A stretch of 64,000 nucleotides of DNA from Pedobacter helvus (GCF_005925325.1 NZ_SRMP01000003.1:315210-379209); one strand, 5' to 3'. Positions 16,117 to 25,700 are shown, counted from the stretch's first letter. The notes: a model not told the origin generated them from the letters alone. Numbers and translations are program-made.

Positions 16117-18576
16117 ATGGATAGGATTAAGCGCAAAGTTCTTTTATTAGCCGCTGTTATTTGTATTACAACTGTAAAAATTTATGCCCAATCTGGCAAT
16201 ACTGGTAAAATTAGCGGCAAAATTGTAGATGCCCAAACTAATGAAACCATCCCATACGCCTCGGCAATACTAACCGATAGAAAAACCAAAGCTGCTGTTA
16301 GAACTGTTCAGTCAGATTTAGATGGCAACTTTACCATACTTAGTTTACCAAATGGGGTTTATACTTTCAAGGCTAGTTACATTGGCTATCAAACGATGGT
16401 AAGAGACTCCATATCGATAACTGGAGCCCTTACAAGCATCAACTTGGGCACCATTAAAATGAAAACGGGCAAAGGCAACATTCTAAACGAAGTTGTAGTT
16501 ACTAGTCAAAAACCAACCATGCAATTGGGTATCGATAAAAAGATTTTCTCTGTAGACCAAAGCGTGGTAAGTGAAGGTGGTTCGGCTACTGATGTTTTAC
16601 AAAATGTGCCTTCTGTACAAACCGATATGGACGGTGGTGTATCTTTGAGAGGTTCTAGTGCAAGAGTATTGATAGACGGAAAACAATCGTTAATTGGCGG
16701 CGGTGATGTTGCTCAAATTTTAGCGTCTATCCCTGCAAGCTCTATCGAAACCATCGAGGTGATCACCAATCCTTCTTCTAAATATGACGCTGAAGGACAA
16801 ACTGGTATCATCAACATTGTGTTAAAGAAAAACAAGAAGTTAGGTTTAAATGGAAATGTGGCACTAACGGCCGGCAACAGAGATAACTACAATGCAACTA
16901 CCAATCTTGCTTTCCAAAATAAAAACATTAACCTTTATGCAAACTACAGCTACCGTTATGGCAACAGACCAGGCAGCGGTTTCAACAACACAAGATATAA
17001 AAACGAGATCAAGGGAATCGGATATGTAAATCAGGACAACAACTCTAATGAATTAGAAAAAGGTCACAATATCAAATTAGGTATGGATTACAATCTAACC
17101 GAAAAAAGCACGGTAAGTCTTTCAGGCGGTTTCAACACCAGAAACAGTGTAGAAGAAGAGTTCATCAATTTAAACAGCTATAGTTTAAGTAATAATCAAG
17201 TAAATGGATCTAAGAGACTTAATACTAGAGACCGTACAGGTAATAACTACGATTTGAGTTTAGATTTTGTACAAAAATTGAAGAAAAAGGGCGAAGAGCT
17301 TACGTTTAATGCAAGTTATGCAACTGGTAATAACGATACTTACCAACTATTTAATACAGATCAGTTTTTACCAACTTCTGCTTATTTTCTACAACGTACC
17401 AATAGACCTACCGATAACAAAAACTACAACATCCAACTAGATTATACGTTACCGTTAACTGAAACTTCGCGTATCGAAGCTGGTTACAGAAGCCAATTCC
17501 GTACTTCAAATAGCAGAACTATTGCTGATTCGTTAATTAATAACGTATATGAATTTAGCCGTGCTTTAAGTAATGATTTTAATAGCGATGATTATGTGCA
17601 TGCGGTTTATGTAAACTATCAAAATCAGATTAAAAACTTTGGTTACCAACTGGGTTTAAGGGGCGAAGATGCCGCTTTAGAAACTGAAATGGGTGCTTAC
17701 GATGCTAATAGAATTATCGCTTATACTCCTGGAAGAGTCGCTTACCGACGTTTATACCCAAGTGTTTTCTTAACACAAAAATTGAAGAACGAACAACAGC
17801 TTCAATTGAGTTACAGCCGTCGTGTTAACCGTCCTCGTGGTTGGGATACCAATCCGTTTTTGGATGTATCTGATCCAATCAACTACCGCCAAGGTAACGT
17901 TAACCTAATGCCTGAAGATGTGCATGCCTTTGAATTTAGCTATAGCAGATTTTTCAAGAAATTCTCGTTGGTATCTTCTGTTTATTATCGTCAAACTAAT
18001 GATGTAATTCAACGTATTAGAGAAGAGTTAGAAGGTGGAATTAACTTAACAACACCACGAAACTTGACTAGCGCAAAAAACAGTGGTTTGGAGTTAATTG
18101 GAAAGTTTGACGTTTCTAAAAAATGGAATTTAACTTCTAACTTTAACTTGTACCACAGAAAAATTGAAGGCGTAGCGGCATTTGGAACATCAGATGTTGA
18201 TGGGGTAACTTACAATGCGAACATTACCAACAACATTACACTTCCTTACAACATTACGTTACAATTAAGAGCAGATTATCGCTCGAATGAGGTAACGGCT
18301 CAAGGAACCTTTAAAGCAATGTATGGATTTGATGCGGGCGCAAAAATGGACTTGATGAACAAAAAAGCAAGCTTAAGTTTCAACATCAGAAACTTGTTCA
18401 ACACTCGTAAGTTCCAAATGGAGTTTGAGAACTCAGGTTCTACCATAGATTTCAGCAGAATGAGAGCTGGAAATATGGGTTCATTGACTTTCTCTTACCG
18501 TTTCGGAAAAACTGATTTCAGCCAAAAGAAAAAGAAAACCCAAGAAGCACCAAGGTCAGACGAAGAAAGCTTCTAA
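16117..18576 (+). CDS. Outer-membrane beta-barrel protein with CarboxypepD_reg-like and TonB-plug domains (paralog 1)
   Basis: An 819-residue protein with a signal peptide (to about residue 25, IYAQS). A carboxypeptidase regulatory-like domain (ISGKIVDAQTNETIPYASAIL, about 30-115) follows. Then comes a TonB-receptor plug (QSVVSEGGSATDVLQNVPSV and VLIDGKQSLIGG, ending at about residue 240), and a large OMP_b-brl_3-type barrel to the C-terminus. The last residues are charged (QKKKKTQEAPRSDEESF) after the barrel, an unusual tail. It resembles TonB-dependent receptors of Bacteroidota; ligand unknown. It is paralogous to the next gene. Confidence 0.85.
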   Translation: MDRIKRKVLLLAAVICITTVKIYAQSGNTGKISGKIVDAQTNETIPYASAILTDRKTKAAVRTVQSDLDGNFTILSLPNGVYTFKASYIGYQTMVRDSISITGALTSINLGTIKMKTGKGNILNEVVVTSQKPTMQLGIDKKIFSVDQSVVSEGGSATDVLQNVPSVQTDMDGGVSLRGSSARVLIDGKQSLIGGGDVAQILASIPASSIETIEVITNPSSKYDAEGQTGIINIVLKKNKKLGLNGNVALTAGNRDNYNATTNLAFQNKNINLYANYSYRYGNRPGSGFNNTRYKNEIKGIGYVNQDNNSNELEKGHNIKLGMDYNLTEKSTVSLSGGFNTRNSVEEEFINLNSYSLSNNQVNGSKRLNTRDRTGNNYDLSLDFVQKLKKKGEELTFNASYATGNNDTYQLFNTDQFLPTSAYFLQRTNRPTDNKNYNIQLDYTLPLTETSRIEAGYRSQFRTSNSRTIADSLINNVYEFSRALSNDFNSDDYVHAVYVNYQNQIKNFGYQLGLRGEDAALETEMGAYDANRIIAYTPGRVAYRRLYPSVFLTQKLKNEQQLQLSYSRRVNRPRGWDTNPFLDVSDPINYRQGNVNLMPEDVHAFEFSYSRFFKKFSLVSSVYYRQTNDVIQRIREELEGGINLTTPRNLTSAKNSGLELIGKFDVSKKWNLTSNFNLYHRKIEGVAAFGTSDVDGVTYNANITNNITLPYNITLQLRADYRSNEVTAQGTFKAMYGFDAGAKMDLMNKKASLSFNIRNLFNTRKFQMEFENSGSTIDFSRMRAGNMGSLTFSYRFGKTDFSQKKKKTQEAPRSDEESF

Positions 18577-18597
18577 AAGCATATTTAACATAATTTA

Positions 18598-18634
18598 AAA
18601 AACCCTTAAGGAAATTAAACCTTAGGGGTTTTTT
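18598..18634 (+). terminator. Intrinsic terminator after outer-membrane paralog 1
   Basis: AAAACCCTTAAGG pairs with CCTTAGGGGTTTT around an 8-nt loop, followed by T-rich sequence, 22 bp after the stop codon. Confidence 0.8.
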
Positions 18635-18741
18635 CTTATCCAAGCAACTAAAGAATTATTTTTTTAGAACCACAGCACTTACCAAGTTGAATTTTAGCGA
18701 GTTTCTTGATATATTAGTACTGATTTAGACCTAACCAAACG

Positions 18742-21159
18742 TTGAAGAATTTATTTACCCTAATCTTTTCTATCTTTTTTATCTTCCCTTTTTTAACAAA
18801 GTCCCAAACTATTGACAAAGGTACCATTAGAGGTAAAGTAATTGAGGAAGTTGGTGCAATGCCCATTCCTTTTGCGGTTGTTTCTGTTTTCGAAAGCGGA
18901 GCAGAACAACCGATGATCACTTTTCAAACCGACGAAAACGGAGTCTTTAAATTCAGCAACATTAAACTTGGCACCTATAAACTTAAAGTAAGCTATGTGG
19001 GCTTTGCCCCTTTATTCGTTAACGAAATTATTGTAAGCAAAGCTGATTTTGATAAAAATGTTGGCACGCTCAAATTGGCTACCGAACAGAACAACCTCAA
19101 CGAAGTAGTAATTACCGCAGAAAAACCGGTAATAGAAGTTGGTGCCGATGTAATTACCTACAATGTTGGTTCCAGTATTTTGGCAGAAGGCAGCACAGCT
19201 ACCGATGTTTTGAGAAATGTACCGATGGTAGAAGTAGATATCGATGGCAACACTACTATTTCTGGTAAAAGAAGTACTAGAGTTTTCATTGATGGCAAAC
19301 CTTCAGACTACATGACATCCAATATTGCAGACCTCTTGAATGTGCTTCCATCTGATGCAATTGAGAAGATTGAAGTAATGACTAATCCTCCTGCAAAATA
19401 TTCTGCAGATGGCGAGGGTATCATCAACATTGTGATGAAAAAAGGTTTTAAAGTGGGCTTTAACGGAAATGTAGGCATCGCCGCCGGTACACAAGGCAAC
19501 ACTAACACTAATGCCAATGCTTCATATCGTGGCGAGAAATACAGTCTTACGGCTGGTGGCGCTTTTAGAACTGGCATCAACAAAAGCAGCAGCGAAAACT
19601 ATAGAACTAACTTTTTTCCAGATACCACTTTCTATTACAATCAGTTTAACAATGCCCGCAGCGAAAGTGATGGCGGCAACTTTAGATTAGCCCTAGATTG
19701 GGATATTAATAAGAAGCAAAACCTCCGCGTAAATACGAGTTATAACCTAAATAGTAGCGATAGCTGGTCGGGCAACGATTTCTATTACATCAATCAAGAG
19801 GAAATTACGAAACGTTTGCGCAACCAAGTCAATCTCGGAGATAACAACAGCCAAAATTTTGTTTTCAATACAGATTATAGTTTAGCTACAGACACTTCTG
19901 GCGGCAAGCTAACGGTTGGTTTTACCGTAAACATGAGCAATAACAATTCGCTACGAAGTTTCGAACGCAGTTTTGCTTTCCCAACTAATTTAAACCCAAG
20001 TTTACAGCAAAACGATAATGAGATAGGCAATAAAGGCATCAATTTCAATTTAGATTACGACAAGCCTGTTTTCAGTAAAAGAGATCGGCTAGAATTTGGA
20101 ATAGCCTACAACTACCGAAAAAATGAAAACGATCTTTTGGTAGAAAATTTCAATTACCAAACGCAACAGTACATTACAAATACAGGTTTAAGTAACAAGT
20201 TCTTTTATAATGAAAATATTCTAGCAGGATATGTGTCGTACAATTATCGAAAAGATGGTTGGTCGGCTAAAACTGCGCTCCGCAGCGAATATACCAATGT
20301 AAATTTTGATTTATCTACCGGAGAAACCTATAACGTCAGTCCTTATTTAAGCTTTTTTCCATCTCTTTCCTTAAATCGATTTTTTAATAAAAGATATAAC
20401 ATTGGGGCCACGTATAGCGTAAGAATTAACCGACCTAGAGAAAACACCTTAAATCCGCAAATCAACAATTCCGATACCTTAAATATTTCTTATGGTAATC
20501 CAGCCTTAGATCCATCATTTACACATCAGTTTGATGTAAGTTTTGGAGCTTTTGGGCAAAAATGGTCTTTTACACCACGTATTTCCTATTCTAGAGCTAG
20601 CGGCGTAATAGAAAGATATCGCTTTGTAAACCCTAACGGTATTTCAGAGAGCACCTTCGACAACGTAGGCACCAATTATTCTTTAGCTTTAATGCTCATC
20701 GGTAACTATCGCCCGACCAAAAAAATATCTGCTAACGGAAATTTAAGTATCATCCAGAGCAATTATACCTCTACATTAAATAGCGCTTTAAATAGAGGTG
20801 GAATTAGCATTAGGTCTAGGGCGGGCTTCTCTATGCAATTGCCTTATAAAACAGCTTTCGAAGCAAACTTGAACTACAATAACAACGTAAGCGCCATCGG
20901 TAGAAATAGAGCCTCTATCAATACTAGCTTCGGTGCAAGAAAGTCCTTCCTAAAAAATACACTTACAGCCCGTATCAGCGCCAATGATCCTTTTAGAGGA
21001 AGAAGAAACGCTACATTTAACGAAGGCTTAAACTTCTTCTCCAACACTTATGGGGTTAGCAATACCAATAACATTGTATTCAACTTAAATTATCGTTTTA
21101 CTAAGGTTAAAACCAACAAAGTAAACGTACCACCGCCGCCAACTACTTCGAAAAATTAG
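18742..21159 (+). CDS. Outer-membrane beta-barrel protein with CarboxypepD_reg-like and TonB-plug domains (paralog 2), TTG start
   Basis: An 805-residue paralog of the preceding gene with the same layout. It has a signal peptide (MKNLFTLIFSIFFIFPFLTKS), a regulatory-like domain (IRGKVIEEVGAMPIPFAVVSV, about 30-115), a plug (SSILAEGSTATDVLRNVPMV, VFIDGKPSDYM, PAKYSADGEGIINIVMKKG) and an OMP_b-brl_3 barrel. The start is TTG at 18742: the first in-frame ATG would remove the signal peptide, so TTG must be used. The C-terminus ends in a Pro-rich VPPPPTTSKN. It follows paralog 1 after a 165-bp spacer with its own terminator, so the two are likely separate transcripts. Confidence 0.84.
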   Translation: MKNLFTLIFSIFFIFPFLTKSQTIDKGTIRGKVIEEVGAMPIPFAVVSVFESGAEQPMITFQTDENGVFKFSNIKLGTYKLKVSYVGFAPLFVNEIIVSKADFDKNVGTLKLATEQNNLNEVVITAEKPVIEVGADVITYNVGSSILAEGSTATDVLRNVPMVEVDIDGNTTISGKRSTRVFIDGKPSDYMTSNIADLLNVLPSDAIEKIEVMTNPPAKYSADGEGIINIVMKKGFKVGFNGNVGIAAGTQGNTNTNANASYRGEKYSLTAGGAFRTGINKSSSENYRTNFFPDTTFYYNQFNNARSESDGGNFRLALDWDINKKQNLRVNTSYNLNSSDSWSGNDFYYINQEEITKRLRNQVNLGDNNSQNFVFNTDYSLATDTSGGKLTVGFTVNMSNNNSLRSFERSFAFPTNLNPSLQQNDNEIGNKGINFNLDYDKPVFSKRDRLEFGIAYNYRKNENDLLVENFNYQTQQYITNTGLSNKFFYNENILAGYVSYNYRKDGWSAKTALRSEYTNVNFDLSTGETYNVSPYLSFFPSLSLNRFFNKRYNIGATYSVRINRPRENTLNPQINNSDTLNISYGNPALDPSFTHQFDVSFGAFGQKWSFTPRISYSRASGVIERYRFVNPNGISESTFDNVGTNYSLALMLIGNYRPTKKISANGNLSIIQSNYTSTLNSALNRGGISIRSRAGFSMQLPYKTAFEANLNYNNNVSAIGRNRASINTSFGARKSFLKNTLTARISANDPFRGRRNATFNEGLNFFSNTYGVSNTNNIVFNLNYRFTKVKTNKVNVPPPPTTSKN

Positions 21160-21188
21160 CGAAGATCAAAGACAAAACCTTAATTTCT

Positions 21189-21196
21189 TACTTTTG
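21189..21196 (+). promoter_or_regulatory. -7 box (TACTTTTG) for the Nudix gene
   Basis: TACTTTTG fits TAnnTTTG and ends 40 nt upstream of the ATG at 21237. Confidence 0.45.
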
Positions 21197-21236
21197 TGAA
21201 ACTAATTTCCTAATACCTTAATCACTAGTTCTCATA

Positions 21237-21791
21237 ATGAAAGAAGAAAACCCTTGGCAAACCTTAAGTAGCGAAGAAAAATACAGTAACAATTGGATTA
21301 AGGTTATCGAACATCAAGTTATTAACCCTTCGGGTGGTAAGGGAATTTATGGCGAAGTACACTTCAAAAATATCGCTATCGGTGTTTTGCCTTTAGATAA
21401 AGATCACCACACTTGGTTGGTTGGACAATATCGTTATCCTTTAAAAGCTTACAGTTGGGAAATTCCAGAAGGTGGCGGACCAATAGGCACAGATCCTGAA
21501 TTAAGTGCCAAAAGAGAATTGATAGAAGAAACGGGATTAAGTTGTGATAAGCTAACTGAGATCCAGAGAATGTACCTTTCCAATTCGGTAAGCGATGAAT
21601 TATCAATCATTTATTTAGCGCAAGAGTTAACGCAGGGCGAAGCTGAACCAGAGGAAACTGAAGATTTACAATTGATTAAAATACCTTTTGCCAAAGCCTA
21701 TCAAATGGTAATGGATGGAGAAATTACCGACAGTATCAGCGTAGCTGCTATACTCAAAGTACACATCATGCTAAGTAGGGGGCTAATTTAG
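21237..21791 (+). CDS. Nudix hydrolase, ADP-ribose pyrophosphatase-like
   Basis: A 184-residue Nudix enzyme that cleaves a nucleoside diphosphate linked to another group. The Nudix box reads from IPEGGGPIGTDPELSAKREL to IEETGL (about residues 76-100). It is preceded by an antiparallel sheet with VGQYRYPLKAYSWEIPEGG, the arrangement of the ADP-ribose/NDP-sugar branch. The G-x5-E spacing is slightly longer than the strict consensus, so metal binding deserves a check. It is followed 70 bp later by plsC, each with its own promoter box. Confidence 0.82.
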   Translation: MKEENPWQTLSSEEKYSNNWIKVIEHQVINPSGGKGIYGEVHFKNIAIGVLPLDKDHHTWLVGQYRYPLKAYSWEIPEGGGPIGTDPELSAKRELIEETGLSCDKLTEIQRMYLSNSVSDELSIIYLAQELTQGEAEPEETEDLQLIKIPFAKAYQMVMDGEITDSISVAAILKVHIMLSRGLI

Positions 21792-21815
21792 TCGTTACAG
21801 GTTCGCAAAACTTCC

Positions 21816-21823
21816 TACCTTTG
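21816..21823 (+). promoter_or_regulatory. -7 box (TACCTTTG) for plsC
   Basis: TACCTTTG fits TAnnTTTG; transcription would start about 30 nt upstream of the ATG at 21862. Confidence 0.45.
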
Positions 21824-21861
21824 CAAGCAAATTAAATTAAGCAACCTATAAAAGATAATTA

Positions 21862-22608
21862 ATGAGCAAGCTTTTAGGCTATATTTTCACCGTTGTTTTT
21901 TACTTCACTTTCGGTTTATTTCTAGCTATTTTTCATCCCATACAATGGATCTGTTATAAAGTTTTCGGTTATTCGGCGCACAAATGGTCGGTAGATTTAC
22001 TTAATTTCTTTCTTACCTATTCTCAGTTCACTTTGTTGAATGGTATCAGCTTTAAAAACAGTCACCAATTACCAACCGACAGACCTATCATTTTCGTAGC
22101 CAACCATCAAAGTATGTACGATATTCCTAGTTTGATTTGGTTTTTACGTAAACACCATCCTAAGTTTATCTCTAAAATTGAGCTAACCAAAGGGATACCT
22201 TCTATTTCATTTAACTTGAAATACGGTGGCGGTGCAAATATTAATAGAAAAGATAGCAAGCAATCTATTAGCGAAATCATTAAGCTTGGCCGAAGAATGA
22301 ACGAAAACAATTGGAGTACGGTAATTTTTGCGGAAGGTACCAGAGCTAAAGATGGTAACATGAAACCTTTTCAAGTAGGTGGTATTGCTACGCTTTTAAA
22401 AATTGTTCCTACTGCAATTATAGTTCCTGTAGCTATAGAAAACTCTTGGAAAATTGTCCGTAATGGTTCTTATCCTTTAAATACTTTACTACCCTTAAAA
22501 TGGACAGTTTTAGCCCCAATTGAGCGAGGAGATAAAAACGCAGAAGAATTAGTGCTACAAGCTGAAAACGCGATTAGACAGCAGATTGGGCAATTGAATT
22601 TAACCTAA
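21862..22608 (+). CDS. plsC: 1-acyl-sn-glycerol-3-phosphate acyltransferase
   Basis: A 248-residue membrane-associated acyltransferase that converts lysophosphatidic acid to phosphatidic acid. One N-terminal transmembrane stretch (about residues 3-28) precedes the catalytic NHQSMYDIP block (about residues 80-88, H-x4-D). The substrate-binding blocks GGGANINRKDS (about 122-132) and FAEGTRAKDGNMKPFQVGG (about 155-173) follow. Length and block order fit PlsC. Other lysophospholipid acyltransferases of this fold are possible. Confidence 0.88.
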   Translation: MSKLLGYIFTVVFYFTFGLFLAIFHPIQWICYKVFGYSAHKWSVDLLNFFLTYSQFTLLNGISFKNSHQLPTDRPIIFVANHQSMYDIPSLIWFLRKHHPKFISKIELTKGIPSISFNLKYGGGANINRKDSKQSISEIIKLGRRMNENNWSTVIFAEGTRAKDGNMKPFQVGGIATLLKIVPTAIIVPVAIENSWKIVRNGSYPLNTLLPLKWTVLAPIERGDKNAEELVLQAENAIRQQIGQLNLT

Positions 22609-22614
22609 GTGTAT

Positions 22615-22622
22615 TACTTTTG
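22615..22622 (+). promoter_or_regulatory. Bacteroidota promoter TTG-N18-TACTTTTG for the frameshifted methyltransferase
   Basis: TACTTTTG at 22615-22622 with TTG at 22594-22596 (18 nt apart) is well spaced. It lies just after the plsC stop codon. An ATG at 22626 right behind it opens a 13-codon reading frame whose TGA overlaps the ATG at 22664 (ATGA), as a leaderless leader peptide would. Confidence 0.5.
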
Positions 22623-22663
22623 CAAATGAGCTCAGACATAGTTGGAACTCCAAATACAAAGCA

Positions 22664-23466
22664 ATGAACCCAGAAGACAACTATATAGAAACCAACAGAC
22701 ACTCCTGGAACAACAGAACTGATACCCATTTAAAGTCAGAATTTTAAATCTTCATAGTTTTTTAAAGGGAGAAAGCTCACTGAACCCAATTGAATTAGGA
22801 TTACTGGGAGATATAGCGGGGAAAACCATTTTACATCTACAATGCCATTTTGGGCAAGATACGATCTCACTAAGCAGACTTGGTGCTGAAGTTACTGGGG
22901 TAGATTTGTCTGACAAAGCAATTGAAAGTGCCATAAAAATTGCGAAAGAAACAAACTCAAAAGCCGAATTCATTTGCTGTGATTTATATGATCTAGAAAA
23001 TCATCTGGAAAAACAATTTGATATCGTTTTTACGAGCTACGGAACCATTACTTGGTTGCCAGATTTGGACAAATGGGGTAAGTTAATTTCAAGATTTCTG
23101 AAACCAAATGGAAAATTTGTCTTTGTAGAATTTCATCCCGTTGTTTGGATGTTTGATGATAATTTCGAAAAAATTGGCTACAATTATTTTAATGTAGCTC
23201 CAATTGTAGAAACCGAAAGTGGAACTTACGCAGACAAAAACGCCAACATATCACAATCTTATGTGGCCTGGAATCATAGCATGAGTGAAGTAATAAGTGG
23301 TATAGTTAACAACTCTTTAGAACTGGAAGAAATTAAGGAATACGACTATTCTCCATATAACTGTTTTAACGAAACAATTGAATTTGAGCCTAAAAAATTT
23401 AGAATAAAACATTTGGATAATAAAATTCCGATGGTGTATTCTATCGTTGCGAAAAAGAAGAGTTAG
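22664..23466 (+). pseudogene. Class I SAM-dependent methyltransferase, broken by a one-base deletion
   Basis: The reading frame from ATG 22664 (MNPEDNYIETNRHSWNNR..., a typical start of this family) hits TAA at 22745-22747. The protein then continues in the frame one base back: NLHSFLKGESSLNPIELGLL, the SAM-binding GKTILHLQCHFGQDT, VTGVDLSDKAIESA, and so on to VAKKKS at 23466. Restoring one base near 22741-22748 (AT-rich, AATTTTAAAT) joins both parts into about 267 residues. The only uninterrupted remnant starts at a TTG at 22906 and lacks the nucleotide-binding site. It looks recently broken, since both halves are otherwise intact, or it is a sequencing error. Confidence 0.75.
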
Positions 23467-23592
23467 ATTATTAAGTATTTTTTAGGAGTGCCATATGCTG
23501 AGCACCCAAAAGACAACGTGGGCTACTGTTATCACCAGCCTAGTCACGTAAATTACAATGATACACCACCGAAAGTAAAATCGGAAGAAACT

Positions 23593-24336
23593 TTAAACGT
23601 TCCTACTATCAATCAGTTTAAAGAAAGCATCTCTATAGGTATCTCCTACCGGGATAGTCTTGCCTGCGATAGAAATACGACTGCGCTCTATACTTTCAAT
23701 CTTATCAACCGAAATGATATACGATTTGTGCACCCTGATGAATTCGCCTTTTGGCAAGGTTTCTTCCATCTTTTTCATGTTCTGAAGCGTAATTACACGC
23801 TCATTTTTCGTGAAGATGGAGATATAATCTTTTAAACCCTCGATATAAAGAATATCATCTAGCTCTATTTTTTGGATTTTATGCTCTGTTTTAACAAAGA
23901 TGAAATCTTGAATTGGTGCAGCCACAGTGGGCGTAGCAACAGGCTCAGGAGCTGGAGCCGCTACCGTAACTTCTTGCTTCTGGTGTTGGTTACGTACCTT
24001 TTCTACCGCTTTGTAGAACCTATCAAAAGCAATTGGCTTTAACAGATAGTCAGACACATTTAGGTCGTAGCTTTCTAAAGCATATTGTGAGTAGGCAGTG
24101 GTAAGAATATAGTTTGCTTTGTTGCCTGCAATTTTTAGAAACTGAATACCCGTTAATTCAGGCATCTGAATATCTAAAAACACCAAATCGATATTACCTT
24201 CCTGTACTAACTGCATCGCTTCAATAGCGCTTTCTGTACGTTTCACTAATTCTAGGAAAGGCACCTTAGCTACATAATCAGCAATAATATCGAGCGCTAA
24301 AGGCTCATCATCTACGGCAATACATTTTAAAATCAT
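23593..24336 (-). CDS. LytTR family response regulator
   Basis: A 247-residue two-component regulator. Residues 1-120 form a receiver domain with the phospho-acceptor Asp in LVFLDIQMPELTG (about residue 55) and acidic DDEP at the N-terminus. A Pro/Ala-rich linker (APAPEPVATPTVAAP, about 148-162) follows. The C-terminal LytTR DNA-binding domain (about 165-245) has FVKTEHKIQKIELDDILYIEGLKDY and FIRVHKSYIISVDKIESI. The start codon overlaps the end of the histidine kinase gene by 4 bp (ATGA), so the pair is translationally coupled. Its likely targets include the divergent peptide/ABC operon. Confidence 0.92.
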   Translation of the reverse strand: MILKCIAVDDEPLALDIIADYVAKVPFLELVKRTESAIEAMQLVQEGNIDLVFLDIQMPELTGIQFLKIAGNKANYILTTAYSQYALESYDLNVSDYLLKPIAFDRFYKAVEKVRNQHQKQEVTVAAPAPEPVATPTVAAPIQDFIFVKTEHKIQKIELDDILYIEGLKDYISIFTKNERVITLQNMKKMEETLPKGEFIRVHKSYIISVDKIESIERSRISIAGKTIPVGDTYRDAFFKLIDSRNV

Positions 24337-25370
24337 AAGTCAAGCATTAGTTCTGTGGTGTAATGCGTAGCCGAATTTACAATATTTAGTTTATACCTAT
24401 CGGGATAAAGCAACTGTAACCTACGCTCCACGTTATTTAGTCCAACACCACCAATAGCGTCTTTGTTGGTAGTATTCTTTTTATTACTTACACTAAAGTG
24501 TAATATCTTCTGGTTGGCGATAATATTTATTTTGATTGGATCTTCGGCATCATTAGCCACACCGTGTTTAAACGCATTTTCTACAAACGAGATTAAAATT
24601 AACGGTACAATTTTTTGTCCATCAATTACACCATTGATGCTGATTTCTACGGCAGCGCCATCTTTAAATCTCAGCTTTTGTAGTTCTACATAACTTTCTA
24701 CATATTCAACCTCTTTATCTAAACTCACCCAGCTATCGTTACTCTCATAGATCATATAGCGCATAATTTCTGAAAGTTTCAAGATGGCATCGGCTGTTTT
24801 ATCAGATTTCTGGTAAGCCAGAGAATAAATATTATTTAAGGAATTAAACAGGAAATGTGGATTAAGTTGAGATTTTAAGAACTGCAACTCCATGTCCTTC
24901 TTTTCGCTTTCCAAATTCCGTTGAATACGTTCGTTCGAAAACCAATCTACCGCAAATTTGATGATACTGCTAGAAACCAAAAAGAACCCCGCAATAAATA
25001 TTACCGTAACAACATAGTTGGCCGTAGAAATGCTTTGAACTTTACCATCATCAGTGGTGTATTGAAGTACGCTCTCTGGATTTAGCAAAGCAACACCTAG
25101 TTTAATGCCAACACTAGCAACAATTAGTAGAATAAAACAAATGATATACCATAAATATTGCTTCCGCTTTTTAATAAGCTCTGGAATTAATACGATATAG
25201 TTAATGTAGAATACAGCAACGTTAATTGAACCGAAGATTAGATAGTCGATTACATGCTCTCTTAGGCTGTGCTCTCTAGAGGAGAAAATAAAAGAAGTAG
25301 CTACGAGCGCCCCTATTATTCCCCAGAATATGCAATTTAATATGAATGATGCTCTGCTACTATTTTTCAT
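24333..25370 (-). CDS. LytS/YehU-type sensor histidine kinase
   Basis: A 345-residue kinase with four predicted membrane helices in the first 150 residues (about 8-28, 42-62, 74-94, 110-135) and no large extracellular domain. The linker is coiled (SNERIQRNLESEKKDMELQF). The His_kinase domain has the phospho-acceptor in LNPHFLFNSLNNIY (about residue 172) and an ATPase domain with ISFVENAFKHGV (about 260) and IGGVGLNNVERRL near 320. It is paired with the LytTR regulator downstream. The lack of a sensory domain suggests it senses in or at the membrane, as in bacitracin-type or small-peptide systems. Confidence 0.92.
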   Translation of the reverse strand: MKNSSRASFILNCIFWGIIGALVATSFIFSSREHSLREHVIDYLIFGSINVAVFYINYIVLIPELIKKRKQYLWYIICFILLIVASVGIKLGVALLNPESVLQYTTDDGKVQSISTANYVVTVIFIAGFFLVSSSIIKFAVDWFSNERIQRNLESEKKDMELQFLKSQLNPHFLFNSLNNIYSLAYQKSDKTADAILKLSEIMRYMIYESNDSWVSLDKEVEYVESYVELQKLRFKDGAAVEISINGVIDGQKIVPLILISFVENAFKHGVANDAEDPIKINIIANQKILHFSVSNKKNTTNKDAIGGVGLNNVERRLQLLYPDRYKLNIVNSATHYTTELMLDL

Positions 25371-25430
25371 AAAATCTGTAGAAACTTAATCTTCTAAACT
25401 ACCTATAAGCCTTATTGCTACCAAGCGCTT

Positions 25431-25500
25431 TCGACGAACAGGCATTTTTTTTCTACGAATAGGCAATTTAGCCGATTTATTCGACAAACTGGCATTTTTA
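25431..25500. promoter_or_regulatory. Three operator-like repeats between the LytTR pair and the peptide/ABC operon
   Basis: TCGACGAACAGGCATTTTT (25431), TCTACGAATAGGCAATTTA (25452) and TCGACAAACTGGCATTTTT (25481) share TCgACgAAcagGCAtTTt, at spacings of 21 and 29 bp. On the opposite strand two of the three cores carry GTT (CTGTTCGTC, CAGTTTGTC), and the third is CTATTCGTA; GTT is the core of LytTR sites. Direct repeats 21 bp apart are the usual LytTR arrangement. The site lies 61-130 bp upstream of the kinase start and about 200 bp upstream of the small-peptide gene. Binding by this regulator is inference. Confidence 0.6.
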
Positions 25501-25620
25501 CCGTTTATCTAGGATATTTTGCACTTGGTCTAAAACATTTTCGCAGGTTTTAAAGAATTATTCTATTTGTTCAACGAAAACAACAAGAGTAAAAACCTTA
25601 AACCGAAATAAGACGAAACC

Positions 25621-25667
25621 ATCGAGAGGTTTCCATTGAAAAACCTTCAAAAAATAAAACTCTCGAT
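25621..25667 (+). promoter_or_regulatory. Nested hairpin in the leader of the peptide/ABC operon
   Basis: ATCGAGAG (25621-25628) pairs with CTCTCGAT (25660-25667), and inside it AGGTTT pairs with AAACCT. The structure lies 34 nt before the ATG of the 57-aa gene, so it would be in the 5' untranslated region if transcription starts upstream. Confidence 0.45.
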
Positions 25668-25700
25668 AGCTTCATATCCATTAAATAAAAATAACAGATT

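Noticed and set aside
23488-23835. 115-aa plus-strand frame (MPYAEHPKDNVGYCYHQPS...)
   Set aside because: It runs antisense through the 3' half of the LytTR regulator and starts with a GTG without convincing support. Only the first 30 codons are non-overlapping, and no family is recognised.
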